From Bacillota bacterium (GTDB taxonomy: Bacteria; Bacillota; Clostridia; Christensenellales; Aristaeellaceae), in the NCBI GenBank assembly GCA_023404345.1, contig JAEYCB010000024.1, positions 33,797 through 97,796 on the forward strand: a DNA stretch of 64,000 bases, given 5' to 3'. The number at the start of each line of letters is the position of its first letter. Position 1 is the stretch's first letter. The position numbers and the translations under genes are program-made. A model generated the notes under the pieces. It was given only the letters and a program-made list of their open reading frames with translations, made no database searches and had not been told where the DNA came from. This document shows positions 17,418 through 26,110 of the stretch, piece by piece.

Positions 17418-18146
17418 TCAGGCCTCGGCAGGCTTTTTGGGCTTGACCAATCGCGCCAGCTGGGCAGCCACCTCGTAGAGAAGAATCATGGGAATAGCCA
17501 ACATGCATTGGCTTACCGCATCCGGAGGAGTGAGGATGGCGGCGATGACGGCGATGACCAGAATCACGTACTTGCGCGAACGCGCCAGCTTTTCATAAGT
17601 GACCAGACCACGCCGCGCCAGCATGTAGACTACCACAGGCAGCTCGAACATCAGGCCAAAAGGCAATACAAAGGACAGAACGAAGTTAAAGTATTCTTTG
17701 ACCGACCATAGTGTGGAGGCTACTCCGTCGGCCGCGGACCAGAACAGGTCGATCGCCATGGGAAATACCAGGCAGTAACAGAACACGACACCCCCCACAA
17801 ACAACAGCAGTGCCACAAAGAACAATGTTGCAAACAGGCGCTTTTCCTGTGGGTACAGTGCGGGGGAGACGAACACCCATATCTGCCAGATAATAACCGG
17901 CATGCCTGCAATCACAGCTGCAATCAGGCAGACCTTGAACTGCATCATCAGGGCTTCAGACACGCTGGTAGTGATGACCTCAATACCGCGCGCCCGTACC
18001 GGAGCCAGCACAAAATCTACCAAGGGCCCGCATAGCAGGTAGAAAAACAACACAAACAACACCGCCACCGCTGCAACAGATATGATCAGCATCCGGCGGA
18101 TGGCTTTGAGATGGGCCGAAAGGGCCTGCTTTTTATCTGTGCTCAT
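17418..18146 (-). CDS. tatC: Twin-arginine translocase subunit TatC
   Basis: 242 residues with six predicted membrane helices. Family features: cytoplasmic N-terminus (LSAHLKAIRRMLIISV, recognises the RR signal), FVSPALYPQEKRL after the second helix, and FGLMFELPVVVYML. It forms the signal-binding core of the Tat complex, which exports folded cofactor proteins. It is the last gene of a minus-strand tatA/B-tatA-tatC operon, six bases after tatA. The adjacent flavin protein with an RR signal is the obvious client. Confidence 0.93.
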   Translation of the reverse strand: MSTDKKQALSAHLKAIRRMLIISVAAVAVLFVLFFYLLCGPLVDFVLAPVRARGIEVITTSVSEALMMQFKVCLIAAVIAGMPVIIWQIWVFVSPALYPQEKRLFATLFFVALLLFVGGVVFCYCLVFPMAIDLFWSAADGVASTLWSVKEYFNFVLSFVLPFGLMFELPVVVYMLARRGLVTYEKLARSRKYVILVIAVIAAILTPPDAVSQCMLAIPMILLYEVAAQLARLVKPKKPAEA

Positions 18147-18152
18147 AGAAGG

Positions 18153-18335
18153 TTACTTGGCGTCTCCGCCCTTGTCCTCCTCTTTTTTGGAGGGATCGTC
18201 GTCGGCTTTGACTTCTTTTTTGAAATCGCGGATGCTCTGGCCCAGCGCCTTGCCAACGCCCGCCAGCTTACCGCCGCCGAACACCACCAGCACGATGACC
18301 AAAATGACCAGAATTTCCGTGATACCGATACGCAT
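18153..18335 (-). CDS. tatA: Twin-arginine translocase subunit TatA
   Basis: 60 residues: one N-terminal helix (ITEILVILVIVLVVFGGGKLAGVG), a hinge, the amphipathic helix GKALGQSIRDFKKEV and a charged tail. This is the typical TatA pore-forming subunit. The FGGGKL hinge is standard. It lies between the TatB-like gene and tatC. Confidence 0.92.
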   Translation of the reverse strand: MRIGITEILVILVIVLVVFGGGKLAGVGKALGQSIRDFKKEVKADDDPSKKEEDKGGDAK

Positions 18336-18338
18336 ATG

Positions 18339-18668
18339 CTATTCCTCCTGTTGGGGTTGATCTTTCAAGGTGTGTTCCGCGGCTTTGGATGCGTCATCCA
18401 GCGCGGTTTTTACATCGTCGCGCGCTTTTTTCAGGTCTGGCCGCGGATCGGCTTCCTTAAAAGTACGTTCAAGATCGCGCGAGGTTTTGTTGAACTCGTC
18501 GATGGCTTCGTCCAGGCCGGTTTCTTCCTTGAATTCGTCAAGCCAGCGCTTCAGGTTCCTTACGCCGCGGCCCATCGCGCGCGCTACTTTGGGCAGGTCC
18601 TTCGGACCCACGATAACGAACGCTACCAGCAAAATCAGAATCAATTCGGAAAAACCGATGTTGAACAT
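18339..18668 (-). CDS. tatB: TatA/TatB-like translocase subunit
   Basis: 109 residues. The N-terminal helix MFNIGFSELILILLVAFVIV is followed by GPKDLPKVARAMGRG and a long charged region (DLERTFKEADPRPDLKKA). GPKDLP and the extended tail are more TatB-like than TatA-like. The true start is ATG 18668 with GGAGG; the frame remains open much further upstream but without support. It is first in the operon, three bases from tatA. Having two TatA-type proteins suggests a TatABC-like system, not the minimal TatAC system; the symbol is tentative. Confidence 0.85.
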   Translation of the reverse strand: MFNIGFSELILILLVAFVIVGPKDLPKVARAMGRGVRNLKRWLDEFKEETGLDEAIDEFNKTSRDLERTFKEADPRPDLKKARDDVKTALDDASKAAEHTLKDQPQQEE

Positions 18669-18707
18669 GACAGCCCTATCCTCCGCGATTGATGACGACT
18701 GACTTTT

Positions 18708-18736
18708 ATTGTAACAAACTTTGACTGGAAATGCAA
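18708..18736 (-). promoter_or_regulatory. Promoter of the tat operon
   Basis: Minus strand TTGCAT (18736-18731), 17-base spacer, TACAAT (18713-18708). Confidence 0.75.
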
Positions 18737-19177
18737 CCTTCGGCGCGCAGGGTGCGATATCCCAAACCCCGTGGGCCTGACCTGTAGAACGATGGAAAAT
18801 ATGGGGGCAGGCGCACTGGCCGATGAAGTACATTTGTGCTGCGGCGCCGAACGAGTCCGCCCCGAAATCAGATGGAGATTTGCACAAGCTTTTCTGGCTG
18901 AAAAGACTGCTGCTGGAAATGATAGCTTGCTTGTGGCAGGCACTGTCACAAACAAGATATCTCTGCTGCCCGATGAAGGTTAAGGAGGCTTCAGTCATTC
19001 CGATGCATTTGACCGTCAACTTGATTTATTGAAAGGTCTCCTCTAATGAAAATGGTTGCCTTTAACGTTTTTCAAGGCCTCAAATAGATTGCGTAAATTT
19101 CTATTTTGTGACAACTGAAAGGGCAAATATCTTGGCTGCTTCCGCTCCAAAACAAGGGTATAGTACCCGGGCCGCCC
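18737..19177. other. Intergenic stretch without a recognised gene
   Basis: About 440 bases between divergent promoters. Short open frames exist (for example 18771-18983, plus strand, 70 codons) but none resembles a known family or has a good ribosome site. It may hold decayed sequence. Confidence 0.4.
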
Positions 19178-19206
19178 TTGCATATCTTGACGAATTAGGG
19201 TACAAT
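19178..19206 (+). promoter_or_regulatory. Promoter of the GNAT-YgjP-esterase operon
   Basis: TTGCAT 19178-19183 and TACAAT 19201-19206, spacer 17. Confidence 0.7.
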
Positions 19207-19265
19207 AAATCATACTATGGAAAGGAACTGCCCCTGCGGCCGTTCGGAAAGGATGAGCGAACCTC

Positions 19266-20069
19266 ATGCACGTGTTTCACCCTCCGCAAAGCGTGAACGG
19301 TCTGCCGCCGGAGAACACCTTTTATGTGGCCGACAGCGCGAATATGACCGTCGCGGATGGGTTTTTGATTCCGACTTATCACCCCTATCTGTTTCCCGGC
19401 CGGCCTATCAACCTGTTTATGAGCATTCGGTCCAAGGGACCGGGACGGGATATGCTTATGGGAGCGTTGCTGGCCCGAGCGCAGCAACTGCGGGAACAGA
19501 CCCCACAGTGGCCGGCGCGGCTGTTTGCCCAGGTCAGCCCGCAGGATACGCCCATGATGGCTTTTTATATGGAAAGCGGCTTTGACGCTAACGACGCGTT
19601 GGATGTGGTTGCGCTGGGAGTGCCCAACGCCCGTCCTGCCGCACCCATGGGTTATGATATGGGCTATGTGCCCATGAGCGATCCGGCAGAGATGCAGGCG
19701 TTTCTCATGCGTATGAATACCTACAGGCTGGATGCGTGGTCGCCCGCGATGCTTCAGCGGTATATGAGCTTTCCACATTTTATCGCCCTGTATATGAGCC
19801 GCGGGCCTGAAGTGGTGGGTGAAATCGCCTTTACTGGCGACGGGCAGGCTGCCAAGCTGATCGGCCTGTACATGGCGCCGAATTACCGTCGGCTGGGACT
19901 GGCCAAGTCGCTCATTGCGGCGGGTATGAAAATTCTGGCTGAAAAGGGCGTTAACCATGTGGAGGCAGATGTGATCCGCCGAAACGAGCAGCAGAGGCTG
20001 CTGGCAGCCAGCTGCGGTGCCACCTTTGTGCGCACTGCCTGCTATTATCCTGGTATGAACTATGACTGA
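19266..20069 (+). CDS. GNAT-family acetyltransferase (tandem GNAT folds)
   Basis: 267 residues. The C-terminal half has the acetyl-CoA site pattern IGLYMAPNYRRLGLAKSLIAAGMKILAEKG, equivalent to the GNAT Q/RxxGxG/A loop. The N-terminal half (FMSIRSKGPGRDMLMGALLARAQ ... MAFYMESGFDAND) looks like a second, degenerate GNAT unit. The acceptor is unknown. It is first of three tightly packed genes; the next frame overlaps its stop or starts 22 bases later. An in-frame ATG is used at 19266, with GGA-type spacing upstream (GGAAAGGATGAG). Confidence 0.75.
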   Translation: MHVFHPPQSVNGLPPENTFYVADSANMTVADGFLIPTYHPYLFPGRPINLFMSIRSKGPGRDMLMGALLARAQQLREQTPQWPARLFAQVSPQDTPMMAFYMESGFDANDALDVVALGVPNARPAAPMGYDMGYVPMSDPAEMQAFLMRMNTYRLDAWSPAMLQRYMSFPHFIALYMSRGPEVVGEIAFTGDGQAAKLIGLYMAPNYRRLGLAKSLIAAGMKILAEKGVNHVEADVIRRNEQQRLLAASCGATFVRTACYYPGMNYD

Positions 20070-20091
20070 GACTTCCCGGGGGGATCAATAT

Positions 20092-20769
20092 ATGGAGATA
20101 CCCTACCGGCTGGTTCGCTCTGACAGGCGCACCCTTTCGCTGACGATAGAAAGCGGGGGTGCGCTTGTTGCGCATGCACCGCTACACATGCCCCTGAGCC
20201 GGATTGAGGCATTTATTGAGCAAAAACGCGGGTGGATTGAACGCAAGCGAGCAGAAGTGCCCCCACGCCCCGCTGCCTTTGTCCTGCGGGACGGCGAGAA
20301 TGTTCCCTGGCTGGGTGGAGAACTGCGCATAGCGTTTTGTAGCCTGCCCCTGTGCGTGGACTTTGATGGATGGCTGCTGGTTCCGCGCAATGGCGACGAG
20401 CTTGTTCGCCTGCGCGACTGGCGAAAACGCCGCGCCGCCGAAGTGCTCACGCCTCGCGTGCGCCTGTGGGAAAACCGTATGGGCCTGCATACGCAAAGCA
20501 TACACTATACGGCGGCAAAATGGCGGTGGGGTAGCATGAGGGCTGATGGATGTCTGCGCCTGAATGCGGCGCTCATGCATTGCCCCTTGGAATTGTGCGA
20601 CTATGTGATTGTGCATGAACTGGCGCATATGGTTCATCCCAATCACTCGCCTGCGTTTCATGCACTGGTGCGGGCTACGCTTCCTCACGCGGACGCTTTG
20701 CGTACCCGGATGCGGGAGTTTGCCGGCGCTACTGTGTTGTTTGCCGCGCCCAAGGAGGACGATGCATGA
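20092..20769 (+). CDS. YgjP/SprT-like zinc metallopeptidase-fold protein
   Basis: About 225 residues. Zinc site VHELAHMVHPNHSPAFH gives HExxH plus a third His five residues on, the signature of the YgjP (DUF45, M48-like) family of putative metal-dependent hydrolases. The N-terminal part (RRTLSLTIESGGALVAHAP ... IEAFIEQKRGWIERK) is the usual strand-rich lead of this family. ATG 20092 follows GGGGGGA; an ATG at 20062 overlaps the previous stop. The cellular substrate is not known. It overlaps the esterase gene by ATGA. Confidence 0.85.
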   Translation: MEIPYRLVRSDRRTLSLTIESGGALVAHAPLHMPLSRIEAFIEQKRGWIERKRAEVPPRPAAFVLRDGENVPWLGGELRIAFCSLPLCVDFDGWLLVPRNGDELVRLRDWRKRRAAEVLTPRVRLWENRMGLHTQSIHYTAAKWRWGSMRADGCLRLNAALMHCPLELCDYVIVHELAHMVHPNHSPAFHALVRATLPHADALRTRMREFAGATVLFAAPKEDDA

Positions 20770-21932
20770 CTGAGAAGATGTGCCGGGCACGTGTTCCCAA
20801 ACGGTTTTACTTTTTAACACTGTTGATTTTTGTGCCCATTTTTTATTGTTTGCTGGCCATCCGCGCGCATTGGTACGGCTGGGTAATTGCTGGCCTGGCA
20901 TTTGCGGGATTGGTTGCTATCCGGCGCAGCTGCTTTTGGCGTGGATGGCATGCGCCGCTCTGTTTTACGCTGGCCTTTTTGGCGGCATATGCGGGCCTTT
21001 CGTTCAGCCGTCCCCGATGGGATGTGTCTTTGCCGGGACAGATCGGCGGAGGTACCGTGTGGCTGTTTACCCATCTGCCTGCTGAGGAGGAGATGGCGGC
21101 GGGGATGATGGGACTGTCGGTGTGGCGGCCGCCGGAGGGCTACAGGGTGGAAACCGTACAGCTTCCGGCAAGCACCATGGAAGTGCTCGTGCCTGATACG
21201 GGCGGCAATCAATGGGCTGTTTTGCAGCTGCATGGCGGTGCGTTTGTTGGCGGAGTAAATGACCTGTATCGCATGATGACGGTCAAATACAGCAAATTGG
21301 CGGGTGGCGCCAAGGTCTATACGCTGGATTACCGCCTGTGGCCGCAATATGCGTATCCTTCGCAGCAGAATGATGCCATGGACGCTTGGGTCTATCTGAC
21401 CGAAACGGAAGGCTATGCAGCGGACCATATCTTTGTTGTCGGAGATAGCGCGGGGGGCAACCTGGCGTTGTCCCTGCCGCTGCGCTTGCGGGACGAGGGG
21501 AAGAAACTGCCTGCCGGTATCGTGGCCATGTCACCCTGGGCTGACTTGAGCAATTCGGGGCCATCGCACGTGTATAATGCCACGAATGATCCCAGTTTTG
21601 GCGTAGAGCCAGACCAGTGGGATGGCGTTACACCTGTGGGGGTGGATACTACTTATCCTGATGGACTGAATGCGCAAACGCCTTATCTTTCGCCGAGCTT
21701 TGGCGATTATGCGGGATTTCCGCCCATGCTGCTGCAAGCGGGCGATCTGGAGGTGCTGCTCAGCGACAGCCAGATGGTCTATGATAATGCAATTTCCCAT
21801 GGCGTGGACTGTACGTTTACAGTGTACACAGGTATGTTTCATGTGTTTCAGGGCTCGCTGGACCTGTTGCCGGAAAGTCGGAACGCATGGGAGGAAATCG
21901 GGGAATTTTTGAGACGGCTGATGGAAAAGTAG
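20766..21932 (+). CDS. Membrane-anchored alpha/beta-hydrolase (hormone-sensitive-lipase type esterase)
   Basis: 388 residues. Two or three N-terminal hydrophobic helices (FYFLTLLIFVPIFYCLL, WVIAGLAFAGLVAI, LCFTLAFLAAYAGL) anchor it. The catalytic domain then shows the HGG oxyanion motif (LQLHGGAFVGG), nucleophile elbow GDSAGGNLAL, an acidic residue region LLQAGDLEVLLSD and the catalytic His in TGMFHVFQG. These are HSL/family IV esterase features. The active site is expected outside the membrane face, which is inference. It is the third gene of the 19266-21932 operon. Confidence 0.82.
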   Translation: MTEKMCRARVPKRFYFLTLLIFVPIFYCLLAIRAHWYGWVIAGLAFAGLVAIRRSCFWRGWHAPLCFTLAFLAAYAGLSFSRPRWDVSLPGQIGGGTVWLFTHLPAEEEMAAGMMGLSVWRPPEGYRVETVQLPASTMEVLVPDTGGNQWAVLQLHGGAFVGGVNDLYRMMTVKYSKLAGGAKVYTLDYRLWPQYAYPSQQNDAMDAWVYLTETEGYAADHIFVVGDSAGGNLALSLPLRLRDEGKKLPAGIVAMSPWADLSNSGPSHVYNATNDPSFGVEPDQWDGVTPVGVDTTYPDGLNAQTPYLSPSFGDYAGFPPMLLQAGDLEVLLSDSQMVYDNAISHGVDCTFTVYTGMFHVFQGSLDLLPESRNAWEEIGEFLRRLMEK

Positions 21933-21942
21933 GCAAAGCATT

Positions 21943-22196
21943 ATCTTGCCGGGCTCAGTATGACGACAAAGCGCAGGGGCGTGATGCTCTTGGCGGTATT
22001 TAGAACTCCGCACCAAACCCTTCATGATGCAGGGCTTTTTGTGAACGCCACGGACGCCTGTGGGGTACAAAAGACGCGACTTTGCCCCAAAACATGTTTT
22101 TAACGGCTTAAGCGTTTTCTCGCTCGCGCCAAAGGCGCAGGCAAAACATGATCTGTCGAAAAAGACCTGTGCAGCTGGACTTTTTCGACAAACTGA
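21943..22196 (-). repeat. Interspersed hairpin element, divergent copy C
   Basis: On the minus strand it begins TTCAGTTTGTCGAAAAAG with a perfect 11-base hairpin (TGTCGAAAAAG / CTTTTTCGACA, 22190-22154). It ends CATACTGAGCCCGGCAAGAT (21962-21943). Both ends resemble those of the copies at 32798 and 54892, but the interior differs. It is located between the esterase gene and the rpiR terminator; no gene is seen in it. Confidence 0.5.
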
Positions 22197-22234
22197 AATA
22201 GACATCCCCTGGGAAGAACAGGAGATGTCTATTT
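22197..22234 (-). terminator. Terminator of the rpiR gene
   Basis: AAATAGACATC / GATGTCTATTT stem just after the rpiR stop. Confidence 0.7.
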
Positions 22235-22243
22235 GCTTTTGGG

Positions 22244-23098
22244 TCAAAGCTTGTTCATTTCAGAAGAAAGCATGGTGTTTTGCAGCATCTGCTTATAATC
22301 GTTTGGACCGGTATTGATCACACCAAGATACAGCGCTTCCAAAATAATCATCTCTACAATGCGCTTGGTCACACTGTCACGACCAATACTCAGATCAACC
22401 GAAGACGAGTACAACGAAATATCGCAATACTTGGTCAGCGGCGACCGCCCTCCCTGCGTGATACAGCAGGTAAAAGCCCCCTGCTCGTGTGCAATCTTCA
22501 TGGCGTTGACAACGTTGGTAGACCTGCCGCTATTGCTCAGCGCAATGGCAACATCATTTTCACCAAGACGCATGGCGGTTTCATACTGGTAAAACACGTC
22601 CGAGCAAACAAAGGCTAACAGCCCCACGCGCTTAAATTTTGTACATGCATACTGGCAGGAGGCCACTGCGTCGCCGGATGCAAAAAAGTAAATGGCGCGC
22701 GCACTTAAAATTGCTGCCAACACCCGATCATAATCGCTCGAAATAAACGCATTCATATCTTCCAACGACCTGTTGACCGACTGAATCAGTTTGGCGGTAA
22801 CGGCGGGCATTGAATCCGTTACACTGATGGGCTCTGGGGAATCGGGATGGTCCTCGTTCGCTGCAAAGGCAAAGGCCTGCCTGAGCTGGATGTAAGAAGA
22901 ATACCCCAAGCGTCTGCAGAAGCGCAAAATGGTCGCCTCGCTCACAGATGTTTCGTCTGAGAGCATGGATAGCGTCATATCAGACATCTGTGCAACATGG
23001 GCAGACATGTATTCCGCCACGGCTTTTTCCGCCCTTGGCAGGCTTTGGAGCATGAATTGCAGGCGGACCAGCAGCTTGTTCATTCCAAACACATCCAT
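22244..23098 (-). CDS. MurR/RpiR-family transcriptional regulator
   Basis: 284 residues. The N-terminal HTH_6 domain (AEYMSAHVAQMSDMT ... SEATILRFCRRLGYSSYIQLR) is followed by a SIS sugar-phosphate-binding domain (AIYFFASGDAVASCQ, ALSNSGRSTNVVNAMKIAHEQGAF). Such proteins sense a sugar phosphate and control adjacent catabolic genes. It lies 36 bases after the FGGY kinase on the same strand, so it is probably co-transcribed and regulates both arms of the divergent 24.7-25.0 kb promoter region. The start at 23098 (MDVFGMNKLL) is uncertain; the second Met is possible. Confidence 0.87.
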   Translation of the reverse strand: MDVFGMNKLLVRLQFMLQSLPRAEKAVAEYMSAHVAQMSDMTLSMLSDETSVSEATILRFCRRLGYSSYIQLRQAFAFAANEDHPDSPEPISVTDSMPAVTAKLIQSVNRSLEDMNAFISSDYDRVLAAILSARAIYFFASGDAVASCQYACTKFKRVGLLAFVCSDVFYQYETAMRLGENDVAIALSNSGRSTNVVNAMKIAHEQGAFTCCITQGGRSPLTKYCDISLYSSSVDLSIGRDSVTKRIVEMIILEALYLGVINTGPNDYKQMLQNTMLSSEMNKL

Positions 23099-23134
23099 TT
23101 CACAGCGCGGGAGCGAATGCGGGCGGGAATATTG

Positions 23135-24691
23135 CTATTCAAAGGAGAACCGCAATCCGGCAAGCATGTGCATATCCTCCTTTACAGAGGCATAGAGATG
23201 CTTGTAGATTTCGTAATAGCGATTGTACAGCTCATGATTCTGCCAATTTGGGCAGAAAACCATATAGGACTTCGTCCAGCTGTCAATTTCCTCAAAGCCG
23301 GCAAATACGCCGCCCGCCACGCCGGCCATAAAGGCGTCTCCCATTGGCGCTTCCACGCCATCCCTCATGCATTCCAGTTTTACACCCGTAATATCGGATA
23401 AGATTTGCACCCAAAGCTTGGAGGCGGTGCCGCCGCCGACAATACGGCATACGGAGTCCCTTGTGAAGGCAAAGCCATAAGCCTCCATCACGTGCCGGAA
23501 AGCGTATCCTACCGATTCCAGCACCGCGCGATAGATATGGGACGAGCTGTGCTTGACCGTCAGGCCCAACAGCATGCCGCGCGCGTTTGAATCCCAGATT
23601 GGCGTGCGTTCGCCCATAAAATAGGGCAACATGAGCAAACCCTCACTTCCCGCTGGAATTTCGGCCGCAGCCTGCTCCAGCTCCCGGAACTGCAGTTTTT
23701 GCTCTCTTTCTTCGTAACCCTGAACGCGCGCACCTCCTGCAAGGTTTCGTGCAAACCATTTTGTCAGCGCTCCAGCAGTTGAAATACCGCCATAAGTATA
23801 GCGTAAGCTGTGATCCTTTGTCAAATATGGCATGGTTATGTATTGCGGATTATTTTGCCGCTGATTATGCAAAAGTCCCCAGTTGAGGCTTGTGGCTAGA
23901 ACTGCAACTGTGCGTCCTGCCGTGTAAACCCCGGATGACAGCGTGGACGCGAGACAATCGATGCATCCGGCACATACGGGCGTACCGGGAGAAAGGCGCA
24001 GTTCGGCTGCCGCCTCAGCGGTCAGGCGGCCCAGAATATCGGTAGGATCGATGATGCGTTGCGGCAACATGGTGCGGGGAATGCCCAGGAGCTGCAACAT
24101 CTCGTCTGACCAGTCGCTTTTTTCGTAGTCAAAAATACCGCCCAGGTTGCCCGCAGAAGTGCGGTCAATGGCAATTTCACCAGTCAGACGATAGGCAACA
24201 TATTGATTGGGCGTAAGGAACAGCGAAATGCGTTTCCAGTTTTCTGGTTCGTTTTCTTTAATCCAAAGCATTTTGGCAAAGCCAAAATAGGAATCAATCC
24301 CATTTTCGCTAATCTGGAACAAACGCTCAGCATCGATGGTTTCCTTAAGACGGTCACACAAGGCCTCTGCTCGCCGGTCCATCCATATGATACAGGGCCT
24401 TACCACCTCCATGGCCTCGTCCAGCGGAATACCCGACCCGCCATAAAGGCCGCTGATGCAGAGCGCTGCTACCTGCTCGGGCGGTATGGCGCTTTGCTTC
24501 ATAACGGTGCGTATGGTATGGCACACTGCATTATCCCATACATCCGGCCACTGCTCGGCCCATGCGTTTTGTGGGCACAAAATATCATAATTTTCAACGG
24601 CAGACGCCAGCACATTACCATGCTCGTCCGTAATAACGGTTTTGGTGGAGGACGAGCCGATATCGGTACCAAGCAGATATTGATGCTCCAT
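23135..24691 (-). CDS. FGGY-family carbohydrate kinase
   Basis: 518 residues. N-terminal GTDIGSSSTKTVI (phosphate 1), substrate region CIIWMDRRAEA, the catalytic-type CAGCIDCLASTLSSG and C-terminal ADP-binding RIVGGGTASKLWVQILSDITG define the FGGY family (xylulo-, ribulo-, erythritol and apulose kinases). The specific sugar cannot be read from sequence. ATG 24691 has AAAGGAG at good spacing; the earlier start is less likely. It is divergent from the transporter operon and would phosphorylate the imported or isomerised ketose. Confidence 0.88.
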   Translation of the reverse strand: MEHQYLLGTDIGSSSTKTVITDEHGNVLASAVENYDILCPQNAWAEQWPDVWDNAVCHTIRTVMKQSAIPPEQVAALCISGLYGGSGIPLDEAMEVVRPCIIWMDRRAEALCDRLKETIDAERLFQISENGIDSYFGFAKMLWIKENEPENWKRISLFLTPNQYVAYRLTGEIAIDRTSAGNLGGIFDYEKSDWSDEMLQLLGIPRTMLPQRIIDPTDILGRLTAEAAAELRLSPGTPVCAGCIDCLASTLSSGVYTAGRTVAVLATSLNWGLLHNQRQNNPQYITMPYLTKDHSLRYTYGGISTAGALTKWFARNLAGGARVQGYEEREQKLQFRELEQAAAEIPAGSEGLLMLPYFMGERTPIWDSNARGMLLGLTVKHSSSHIYRAVLESVGYAFRHVMEAYGFAFTRDSVCRIVGGGTASKLWVQILSDITGVKLECMRDGVEAPMGDAFMAGVAGGVFAGFEEIDSWTKSYMVFCPNWQNHELYNRYYEIYKHLYASVKEDMHMLAGLRFSFE

Positions 24692-24735
24692 TGATTGTTC
24701 TCCTTTCTTCAAACGGGCGGAAGGGACTTGCTAAC

Positions 24736-24764
24736 AGTCTATTAGAATCTGCGTTTTAAGTCAA
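24736..24764 (-). promoter_or_regulatory. Promoter for FGGY kinase and rpiR
   Basis: Minus-strand TTGACT (24764-24759), spacer 17, TAGACT (24741-24736). The 24765-24920 stretch between the divergent promoters is AT-rich, and no clear operator dyad was identified. Confidence 0.65.
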
Positions 24765-24920
24765 TAATAGATTTAAAATTTTTTGAATTTATTTTCTAAA
24801 AACGAAGTATTTTTCTAGCGTTACGCCTTTTGAGTATCCATAAAACCTAATAATATCAACGTTTGTTCTGAAAAAGTATCCGTTTTTACAATTTGTTCGC
24901 TTCGTTTTTTAAAAAAATTA

Positions 24921-24949
24921 TTGACAACTTCACTTCGGATATGTATACT
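24921..24949 (+). promoter_or_regulatory. Promoter of the sugar transport/catabolism operon
   Basis: TTGACA 24921-24926 and TATACT 24944-24949, spacer 17; an otherwise strong sigma-A promoter, expected to be under the RpiR-type regulator. Confidence 0.8.
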
Positions 24950-25029
24950 ATGCCCATAAAGCAGAGAGCCACCAACGCGGAAGATGGGGACTCAGAACAC
25001 CAACGAAATATGAATGGAGGAACATCCCG

Positions 25030-25962
25030 ATGAAAAAGACCAGAATTTTAAGTATTGTTGCCGTCCTGTGCCTGCTGCTTGGCATGTTTGCCGGCGTCGC
25101 CACCGCGGAGGAAACGTCCGAGCTGAAAAAGATCGGCGTCGCCTTCATGAAGAACGACCCCTTCATGGTTCCGCTTTACAACGGCATGAAGGAAGTCTGC
25201 GATGCCAATGGCATCGAGCTCATCGAATACTACGCCGAGAACGATATCGAAAAGCAGATTTCCCAGTGTGAAGACCTGCTTCAGCAGGACGTTGATGGTC
25301 TGATTGTGATGCCTGTTGATTTTGAGGGTATCACCCCGGCTCTGGATGCCGCGCAGAAGGCGGGCGTGCCCGTGGTTTCCGTTGACGCGGCCTGTGCCGA
25401 CGCGGAAAAGACCATCGCCTATATCGCTTCCGATAACTACAAGGCCGGCTATCTTTGCGGCGAGCATGTGCTCGAAACGCTGGACAGCGCCAAGATCCTG
25501 GTGCTGAGCCACCCCGAAATCAAGTGCACCATCGACCGCCTGCAGGGCTTCAAGGACGCGCTGGAAGGCCACGAGGGCTATGAAATCATCTCCGAGCAGC
25601 CCTGCTCCGGCCTCTACGACAAGGGCATGACCATCATGGACAACTGGCTGCAGCAGTATACCGACTTTAATGTAGTGTTTGCCATCAACGACGGCTCCCT
25701 GCAGGGTGCCATTGCCTCCATGCAGGCGGCCAACCGTCTGGAGGGCGTGCAGTCCTATGCTATTGACGGTCAGCAGCAGATGGCCGATTACATCCTGGAA
25801 GGCAAGCAGACCGCTGAGGCTGCGCAGGATCCCTATTCCATGGGCAAGGGAGCTGTGGAGCTGCTCATCAAGCACTTCAATGGCGAACCCTATGAGTACG
25901 AGAACCTCCTGGAGGTCACGCTGATCACCAAGGATAACGCGGCAGATTATGTTGGCTTCTAA
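25030..25962 (+). CDS. Sugar ABC transporter substrate-binding protein (RbsB type)
   Basis: 310 residues, periplasmic-binding type 1 fold (Peripla_BP_4): KKIGVAFMKNDPFMVPLYNGMKE, QCEDLLQQDVDGLIVMPVDFEG, VPVVSVDAACADAEK and YIASDNYKAGYLCGEHV. It binds a monosaccharide and delivers it to the RbsA/RbsC-like partners downstream. The leader MKKTRILSIVAVLCLLLGMF ends GVATAEE, a signal peptidase I site; there is no lipobox cysteine, unusual for a Gram-positive binding protein. The ATG has AGGAGG-like GGAGGAAC upstream. A hairpin follows at 26021 before the ATPase gene. Confidence 0.92.
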   Translation: MKKTRILSIVAVLCLLLGMFAGVATAEETSELKKIGVAFMKNDPFMVPLYNGMKEVCDANGIELIEYYAENDIEKQISQCEDLLQQDVDGLIVMPVDFEGITPALDAAQKAGVPVVSVDAACADAEKTIAYIASDNYKAGYLCGEHVLETLDSAKILVLSHPEIKCTIDRLQGFKDALEGHEGYEIISEQPCSGLYDKGMTIMDNWLQQYTDFNVVFAINDGSLQGAIASMQAANRLEGVQSYAIDGQQQMADYILEGKQTAEAAQDPYSMGKGAVELLIKHFNGEPYEYENLLEVTLITKDNAADYVGF

Positions 25963-26020
25963 TTTGCGTGATCGCCGTGTAAAGTGGCTGCTTTATCAAA
26001 GCATCTAAGCGTGCTTTGCA

Positions 26021-26050
26021 TGGAGTTGCCGCAGTAATGCGGCAACTCCA
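26021..26050 (+). terminator. Intercistronic hairpin after the binding protein gene
   Basis: TGGAGTTGCCGC / GCGGCAACTCCA perfect 12-base stem, no strong T run. It probably attenuates transcription or protects the upstream mRNA, so that the binding protein is made in excess. Confidence 0.6.
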
Positions 26051-26110
26051 TCCTTATTCCTGGCCCGCCTTGCGGCGCGTGCCAGTTACGCAGAGAGAGG
26101 AGCATGCGCA

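Noticed and set aside
18771..18983. 70-codon plus-strand frame in the tat-GNAT gap
   Set aside because: No ribosome site, no recognised family, not conserved in any way I can see.
26021..26050. Operon-ending terminator after the sugar-binding protein
   Set aside because: It lacks a proper T run and the downstream ABC genes are clearly the same system, so it is read as an attenuating or stabilising hairpin.
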